In this document: piece after piece, positions 50,901-59,900 of the stretch | Layout of the letters: the number at the start of each line of letters is the position of its first letter | Position numbering within the stretch: the stretch's first letter is position 1 | DNA from: Trileptium ribeirensis | Taxonomy: Eukaryota; Nematoda; Enoplea; Enoplida; Thoracostomopsidae | NCBI GenBank assembly: GCA_030248225.1 | Contig: JASANE010003392.1 | Coordinates: 62,001 to 126,000 of the forward strand | Direction: 5' to 3' | Length of the DNA: 64,000 nucleotides | Program-made: the position numbers and the translations under genes | Notes under the pieces: model-generated | What the model was told of the DNA's origin: nothing | The model's input: only the letters and a program-made list of their open reading frames with translations | Databases searched by the model: none

Positions 50901-53900
50901 TAAAATTACGTTGTGAAGCCAACAATTTTGTCAAAATTTGCTTCAATCGCTTTTCTCTCCACCAAAACCATTTTAACACGATTTTAACCGTTTTCTCTTG
51001 GAAAAATGCCCCCTGGCAAAATCGGGCAGCGCCCGGTTCGGAAACAGAGGGCCCTGGTTCATGCTCCCTGGCAAAATTTTCAGCGAATGGAGATGGAGAG
51101 CCCAGCAGGTGTGCATTGTTTTTGTTTGATTTTGGGGTGGAATTTGGATTTTTCTCATAATCTTGTAAACTACAATTTAAATCTAGGCGTGTATCATCCT
51201 GAACAGATAAAAATGTGAAATAATTACGTATTGTGACACTATAATTTGATCATTCAAAATAATTATGAAAAACCTATGCAAGCCTTATTACAAATCAAAA
51301 GCTTGGGATACATGAAAATATATTGTAAAACCGTTTCCTATATTTCGTGCTGAATTTGTAGCAAGTCTGAAGTTTCGCAGTCAGCTATGGTTACTAGTAG
51401 CTTATCGTCAGGAATTTTATTATTAAGGGTGCGTTCAAATTATGAAATCAAACATTGATCAAACTATGACCGTCGTTTTTGTAGGAAAATTGAAAATTGT
51501 TATGTTCCAAAATTAAGCTTTAACTTTTTCAAGTAATACATCTCGTCGATGATTGGCTAAAGGAATGTTCTCAAAAATCTTAAACCGTGTCCACACGTTC
51601 GAACTTAGCAAAATGTACTTTTAACATTTGAGCAAAAAGTTTGAGCGTGCCAACACACCTTCACTCAGGATATAACAATAAAAAAATCAGTTATGTATAA
51701 AGATCTTATTTTAACTTTAATAAGGTTATTATTGAATTCGAGTGGAACGAGAATTCTCAATTTTGGCGGGTTGAGGAGGTTTTGTCTGTATGTGTATGTC
51801 TGTCGCACCTGGATCTCGATAACGGTTGGGCGGATTTTGATGCACGATAGCTCATTCGAACCGCAATGGTCGATTTATGTGTAGTGATGGAGCCCGATTT
51901 CAGATTTTTTCCCGTGGGAAAAGTTATGGGGCAACATGATGTCATCTTGGACCATTTTTCGGGCACCCCCTCCAGTTTTTGCGACTTTTCTCAATAAGTA
52001 AACGAGGTATCCGCAAACTAATAGGCCTATTCCATGTAGCTTTATCAGGGCTTTCCAATGATATATCAAGTTTTTCAACTACTTCCCAATCTGGAGTCTA
52101 TAAGCTAATAGTTGGTGCCAAATTTTATATTTGGTGAAAAGTCGTGGGAAATGCACCTAAATGTGTGCTTATTGTTGGTTTTAGTGTCGGATATGGGGTT
52201 TTCTGGGCCAACAGGCTGATTGCGAGTGTCAAAAATATTGTGTGGCAAATATTTTTCACACTTCTGCTTCATATTTGGTACCAAAAATGAGATTTTTCTC
52301 AAGTGTCGGTTTGAATTCTTTAACGTTCTTTTCACGGTCAATTTAGGGTTTTATTGAATTATTAAATTGTTAGTTCATTGTTTTTGTACTCGTTGTATGA
52401 TTTGTGTACTGCATACGTTGGCTATCAAAGGAGGCGGGCGTAACTATGACTCATCACTCAGGGTTTATATAATGCTGCACCTGCGTACTGTGTGTAGGCT
52501 TTGTTTGTGTGTGCTTTCTACAACAGACTTCTGGGGATTGTTCTCACCACTCGAATTCTGGCTCGCAAGCGAGCTTCACTAGTAGTTGTTAGCATGAAAC
52601 AGTACATTATTTAACGCAAGATTATTAATATTGTTTATCTACTTTTTTAACGTTACTTGTAGTCACCAAAGGCAGCATCATCGGGCGTTGTGACCCATGA
52701 GTTGATGTGTGATGACGGTATTCCTGATTACCAGACTATTACGATGGCGGACACGCTCAATTATGTTGCTCCTGTGCTTAACACTCCATGTGGTGACAAT
52801 CCTATCTCCGGAAGTGATATTGACAGTTTGGAACATTTTATGTTTGATGATGATGAAGATATGACTGCTTACGAAGAAGTAGCATGCCAGAGGCAGTCGT
52901 ATGACCCAGGTGTATCTGGAAAATCTTCAGATGGAGCAGGTGAACAGCGGCAGGATGCTATTACGTTAGATATGGTAGAGATGCCGTGTCAGGTTAGTTG
53001 AGATTGAAATTTTTCTTATGCACAGTACGCGGCAAAAGATTCCCCCTCTCCAGCAAGCCATGCTAACATGGTAGCGCTGAAGCAACGCTAATTTCTGTTG
53101 GGTACTGTTGCGGAGTTGCAATTCATATTATTATTTTGTTTATTTGTGCAACTTATGTGTTGGTATTTATGTGTTCTGAAATACCGCGTTGTCGAAGACT
53201 ATAATACTTTATTCGCGCAATATTGAAAAGTTTACTATAACAACGACACGCTTGCAGATATAGTAACATACTACTGCTAACCACAGCCTCCGTCCGTTAC
53301 ACGGTAGGACTCTGTCTTTCGACCGGCCTGTGTTGTTGTCTGTGACTCGAAGTCTTTGTATATATGTGCACGTCTGGCTTCCCCACAATGCCTCGAAGGT
53401 AACTGAGGAAGAATATCGTGTTTGTCGGCCGTAAAACCCTCGAAACCCCATGAAAAGGAACAATATAGTCAAGTTAGCTTCTAGATAGCAAAGCCCGTAT
53501 GCTTAATAAGAGTATACGCACTCAATATAAGGTAAAACATGCAATAAAATGCCGAAAATTGAAAAATCGCTTTTTCCGGCAAAGGGATGGACGAACCATT
53601 TTTGATCCCGCAGAGGCCCAGGGAGAGGACCCAGAGAAAGGTCATTAGCAAAGTTGTAGACATCGCTGAGCGGTTCTGCATTTTGGTCTCCATTTTTGAT
53701 GCGAAGTCTGTGTCGCGAAATATGGGCTACGAAAACTTGTACCCGTAAGTCAAATTTTGCAAAGAACACTTAAAGACCCGTTTTTGCATTTTGAGCTGTT
53801 CGCGTAACTAAGGGGCACACCCTCGGCATTTTTGTTATCCAATAAAACAATTTACTCCATCCATTTGAAGATGAGTTATGAGTTACAGAAACAGACAAAA

Positions 53901-56900
53901 AAGAAGTTTTCACGATTTTTCCGCCTAGTGCCTTCAATGAAAACTCCGCTCGCTTCATTTGAACAAAAGTCTCAGGTAAACTGGGGAATCTTTTACAGGT
54001 CTTTTCCAGTTCCCCATGTTAGATCTTGGGGGACCCGGCCTTTCCTACTATTTCCACTAGCGAAATCAAAATTGATCAGATTTCAATCAGGTCTGTTTAT
54101 GTTTGTAGGCACCGGGATTTTAAACCAGCCCGGATTCGTTGCCATGTTCAAAATTGTTTACAACCATGGACCTCGTAGTATTTAATCATGGATTGGTCAA
54201 GACTGTGCTACTCTTTCAAAAAGTGTCGCTTAAGTTTTAGCTAAACTATTCAATCAGTGGTGGCATGTTCCAGTATTTACCGTAATTTAGTAGTTGGTTG
54301 TTATGCGACATATAAGATAACCATGATCTGCTCGAACGGGTTGCGGCGCTTTGGAATGTATATGGCTGAATTTCACACATCGCTGCCGCTGTCCCAGTAG
54401 TGCAGTTTTTCCGGAAGATTGTTGTAGTCACTAATAAGCTAGCTAGCAACGAAGCTTTTCAGATCATCCTCGGTTATGACAATTACTATAACTATGCTAC
54501 CGGGCATATTTAGTGCGCTGCTCCACGAAGTATTCAAACACTTCGAATGGTTTAACCAGAGCCGGTTCGATATATATTAAGTTGAACTGTCCGGTGGTGG
54601 AAAATGATGAATCTGGTTCTTCGACATCTTCATCTTTTCAGAGTTCTAGAGTGCATTTCTTTCTTATCTTTGGTAGAGGGTCGTTTCGAGACGACTGATC
54701 GCCTTGCGGTGCTGACTAGACGGGATCTTCAGGCGACCGTCCCTGAACTTTTGCCGGAAGAGTGAGCAACTAGCGCTGGAACCTAAACCTGTCCGTCATT
54801 CAAATCTTCGAACAGACTGTCAGCTTCGTCTCCTAAATCATCATTAGTACAGTACTAGGTTTAAATGTTTCCATCCGTCCATCCATTCGCTTTTTCATCC
54901 CATCTAGGGAACGCAATACCTGGATTATAGGTTTCGTTTAGACGTGGTGTCTTTGTGCTCTGGTGCACACGCTCGATCTTTGATGCCGACCGATGTTGGT
55001 TTTGGCCATCATTTTCCACAGTTCGGGTTTTCCCCCTTTGACGGCCGATAGGCGTGTCGTGGAGGTAGTGGGGGTTGTTGCGGCCGCTGTGTCGCCGCTT
55101 AGTGTTTCGGTTTAAATGGTTCTGAATCTGACTAACCAGCATCGTCGTCATCATCGTTTTTGAACATAAATATCGAGGTCTTCCTGTACTGTGTACCAGA
55201 AAATGATAGTGCTAAATAATTTAGATAATGTTTAACGTGAGTAATAATGTTCCTCAGACCCACATCAACAGACAGAATTAACTGCACACGGTCATACAGG
55301 CACTCAAAAGCGTTTAAAAGCACAAACAGAGGAAAATGTTTAAAAGCACACTCACGCAAATGCGTTTAAATACATACGCACGCAAATGTATTTAAACGTG
55401 CACGCACTCAAAAGCGTTTAATAGCATTTACTTATGTTTTTCGTGCAGTTAATTCGGTTTGTGACTCTATGTGCTGCTAAAGAAGCCATTGTCAAAAACA
55501 GAATTCAGTTTAGTCGCTTCTAGTAAATTTCTCCTGATACAAAATATTATATAGGTTAGTACAAATCAACTCGAACTAGTAACTCGCAAAGCGATGGGTA
55601 CGGAGAGTGTTGGTACTCAGCGCTTATTGATCATTTTGTCGTTTTATATTCAGGTTTTTAAGCCCGGCTACAGTCCCGTGATAGCACTTATACACCAGGA
55701 ATACTTAAGTGACAATGATACGGGCATTGTAGTCACATCAAAACTGCTTCCTCCAATAACCAAAAATAAAAAATTGAAATTTATAAATCAAAAATTTTAA
55801 TGAAAATTATAACCTATAAAGTGATTTTTACGTAGTATGGCCCTAAGACTTACCTTATTTGATGCATACCGCGCAAGTACAGTTGCTGTTATAGTATTCA
55901 ACAACCTCGAAAACCTATAGATACTTTCGATTCACCTACAGTACGCGCCAAAAATGTCTGCCACATTTTGAGCGATTGGCGAGCGAGCGAGTGGCTCGCT
56001 CGAGAATTCGAAACTACTTACACTAATAATAAATTCTGTTTTTACAACGAATTTATTTCGAGCGAGTCTTAAGCGAGCAACAGTTATTTTTGAGGGTAAA
56101 TTAGAAAAGTGTCGAAATGTCTCTATTTTCGGTGGTAAAATTATAGGGTTAATAGCACCGTCAATATGGTGTTAAAACAAAACCATCATCGGGTTAAATA
56201 ATCCTATAACCCCATAGTTTACCCCCAACAGGCGAAAAAACTCGTTCGGCAAAAAATGTTAATTAACACGCTTTTTGGTATGTTTTAAGCCGATTCTTAG
56301 CTCGAAAACCGCAGCTCTAACAAAAATGCATAATGGGGTAGCCCTCGATGAAAGAATTCTGCGAAGTCTCTATATCGGGATATAGGGCGACGGATAAATA
56401 GATGACCAAATTTAAAAACTGTGACCCTTGTTGGGCTTATGCTTATACTGAAGATGTGGTCGGTGAGTTTAACGTCTATGCCACAAATAGATTGAATTTG
56501 CGATTAAAAAATGAAGATCCATCCATCATGTGATGAGTTATGATCTCCACAGATGGTGAAAAGAAATTTAACGATTTTTGCCGCTAGCAAAGTTATAGAT
56601 TGAATTCCGTTCGCTTCGCTCGCCCCGTTTCAATCATAATATTGACTGGTTGCTAATACAAATTTTAACTTGGTAATGAATAGTGAAACTTGACACAGAG
56701 TTCTAGGGCATGTTTTTTTCATGGTGTACGTATTGTGTATAAGAATAAGTAAGAATTTCGTTTAATTCAAGAGGACTAAAATTTTATAGTTATCTAGTGA
56801 AGTATTTGTAAGTGTACTAGACTTTCAAATCTTTAGGTGGAGGGAAGCTCGATAATATTCCCCCGAAAAGCGGGTCGAAGGAGCTCGAATCGGGTTCCAA

Positions 56901-59900
56901 AGCCGCCTGCAAAGTCGCGTTACTTATTGTATCTCGACGACCGATGTAGAATATCAAAGTAAAATGTGCAATAATAAGCCTATATAAGTCTGTATAATAA
57001 TACTTTGCTAAGCGGTTCTGTAGGATGTAGGATTTGGGTCAAACATATTTTTAAATAAACCATGTAAGCCAAAGCACACGAAAATGTCAATATCTTCGCA
57101 ACCGTTCGAGATATTGGGATTGGGGTGTGGTCCCCTGGTATTTTTCGGTCTTCCCTGGTTTAGAACAGATGCCCCCTGGTAAAATTTTGGGATCCCCGGT
57201 TCGCCGCCTCTTCGAAAATTTTTTGTTTCCAATCGATCCAAAGTACATAAATTTGATCAACATTTGTACTAAAATCCCGTTGTGAAGCCAAAAATGTCGC
57301 AAATTTTGTCAAAATTTGCTTCAGAATCGCTTTTTTCTCCATCAGAACCATTTTGGCAGTGTTTCTGACACAATATTTAACGGTTTTTCTATTGGAAAAA
57401 TTCCCCTTGGTAAAATCGGGCGCCCCCCGGTTCGGCACCAGGGGGCCCTGGTTCATGTCCTCTGCCAAAACTTTCAGCGAATAGAGAGCCCATGAGATAT
57501 ATGGGTTTTCGAGCTCAATTTGTTGATCGATTATTCTTGTACATACCTGCGCATGTTGAGCTGCTATTTTTGTTGTTTACGCTGCAAAATTGGTTCAAAA
57601 CACGTTTGTGTATAAGTCCATGGAGAACCCATATAATATTACGAAAAAGCAATATTATCTCCTCACCCGTTCGAAATATGGGTGTCATTAGTCTCAATCT
57701 GACATAATGCTTTGCTATTTTCTTTGTTTACTTCTACAGAGTTGGGTCAAAACGGACTTTTCAATAAGCCCGTGGACTCAAAATACACAGCAATATCTAC
57801 GTATACTTTCGAGCTATATGCGTGTTTTAGTCTGACTTTATAAAGCAACCTTATCCTCTATGTTTGTGAAACTGTGTGCTGCTATTGTCATTGTTTACGA
57901 TGCATGGTGTAGTACACAATATTGTTTTTGAATGGCCCGAAACACACGAAAACTTCAAAAACTCCACAATTGCCCGAGCTATGTTTGTGTTATTGGTCTC
58001 AATTTATAGAGTAATTTATCCTTTATGTATTTACTTTTTCTGCCTGACAGCGAAATCCTGTCCGGTATATATTCGTAACTATTCAAGCAACATTAAAGTA
58101 AACTAATTAGAAAATGCATGGCTGCTTCGCTATGCTACCAGGGTGATGTTCGCGACGCATCTGGCAGCACTTTTGCAACCAAAACAGCACCAGTTCGGCT
58201 GGCGGGAGTATTTTGACAATACTTAAACATGAACAGTCAGAAAACCCACTGAAAGACAATGACGTTGACAGTTCCAACAGTCAAGAAGTCAACTGTTACC
58301 CTCCATCAGTAAGTGAAGTGCTAAAGGCTGTCAAAGCTATCAAAACGGAAAAGCAGCAGGTTAAGAGGGCATTCTTCCAGACTGTTATAAGCTGTCAGTA
58401 GAGTTAACCACTAATCTACATCAGTTGCTGTGCGAACTCTAGGAGACAGAAGTAAATCCCAAACAGTGGAAGACCATAATCATCCCTTTCCATAAAAAGG
58501 AGATTGACTGCTCTCACTACCTCAGCATTTCTATACTAAATACCACACTTTTCTTTTAAAATCCTAAAAACAGTCATCGCCGACAGTTTCAAACAAAGGT
58601 GCTGTTTTCGTCCAGTACGTAGCACTATAGATCAGATATTAACTAGAACACCTGCATGAGTATAGAAGACTTATTTCAGTTGAAGTTATGGACTTTACGA
58701 ATGCCTTCGACTTTATTCACAAACAGTCGCTGCACAAAGTAAAGGAGGCCACCGGAGTTGTAACCTAGCTACTTTCGCTAATAAAACATTATTCGAGTCA
58801 TTTTTGCCAAGTAAACGTTGACGATATTCTGTCTAACCCTTTCTGGATCAAATCAGGCTTACTGCAGGGACCGATTTTGTCACCTAACCTATTTAACGAC
58901 GTAGTAGCTTGGGTCATGCATCAAGAAGACAGCGTCGTCTATAGCGCAACACATGAACGTTTCACTGACACAGCATACGGTGATGATATCACCATTGCAT
59001 CTTCTTCGTTACAGCAGCTGCAGATAAATAAAATCAATAACGCCGCGAAACTCATCGGGCTGGTTATAAGTAGCGCTAAGAGCAAGACATGTTTTATCAA
59101 TACGCAAAGCGACATTCAGCTAAACAATACGGCCATCGAACATGTGGAGAGTTTCTGCTACCTGCGTAGCGTATTAACTGCCACTGGCTCATCCGAATTG
59201 GCAATAGCCAACCGCGTCAATCGGGTACAGAGCGCGTTTAGGGCAATACGACAGCTATGACACCAGGTAACAAGAAAAATAACCGTCTACAATGATGCAG
59301 TTCAACCGGTCCTTTATTACGGGTGCGGTACATGGCGTGTCAAATGCAGTAATCTTCGTCAGCTAGACTCCGTCAAGAACTTTGGCCGCCGGCGCATTCT
59401 TGGGCTCACAAAGTTTGACCGTATTATTAACTCTGATCTGCGTAAAAGCACCGGCCATAATGTCCTGCTACGGAATAGGCTCAAACAAGATCGTATTCGT
59501 TTACAGATCCACATTCTGTGCATTAACAAACAGCAAATTGCGTGCAAAATGTTCACCGCACCCCCCTACCGCACTGAAGCGCCCTGCAGGCAGAGAATTT
59601 GAAACCAACGGCAAGTTATTAAAGAATGCGAATCGCTCTTCTATCATGTGCCGAGACCCCATAGCAGAGATAACTACAGCAGCAAGCAGAGATGTGTGGT
59701 GACGACTTGTCACCACGGAAACGCCCTGTGACCCCAGGGTGAAGTTTTGAGGTAATTCAAGCAAAATAGTTCATATTCGATTAATTTTGTAGGTTGATGC
59801 TAATCATACATAGTTGTGTTCGTCTCGCTAAATTACATATTCAACAATCAGAATTCACCACCTTGGCGATAAGACAAACGTCTAGTTTACGTAATAATGT

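Larger units (their letters stand above)
49433..52662 (+). other. NCAPH intron
   Basis: 3.2-kb intron. It contains a long foldback element (49889-50452) and a family C MITE (50748-51105). 51740-51900 resembles the start of Helitron-like family B (GATCTCGATAACGGTTGGG, GCTCATTCGAACCG). Nothing further is recognised. Confidence 0.75.

Noticed and set aside
53610..53740. Open segment ending in a gtaagt donor, considered as the missing NCAPH exon
   Set aside because: Residues do not match the C-terminal domain, and the phase would not fit the terminal exon. Text such as AGCAAAGTTGTAGA recurs elsewhere as repeat-like sequence.
54861..55154. Minus-strand frame with basic RRHSGRNNPHYL text, considered as retrotransposon pol
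   Set aside because: No protease, RT or integrase motif nearby in any frame, so the resemblance to linker regions is not enough.
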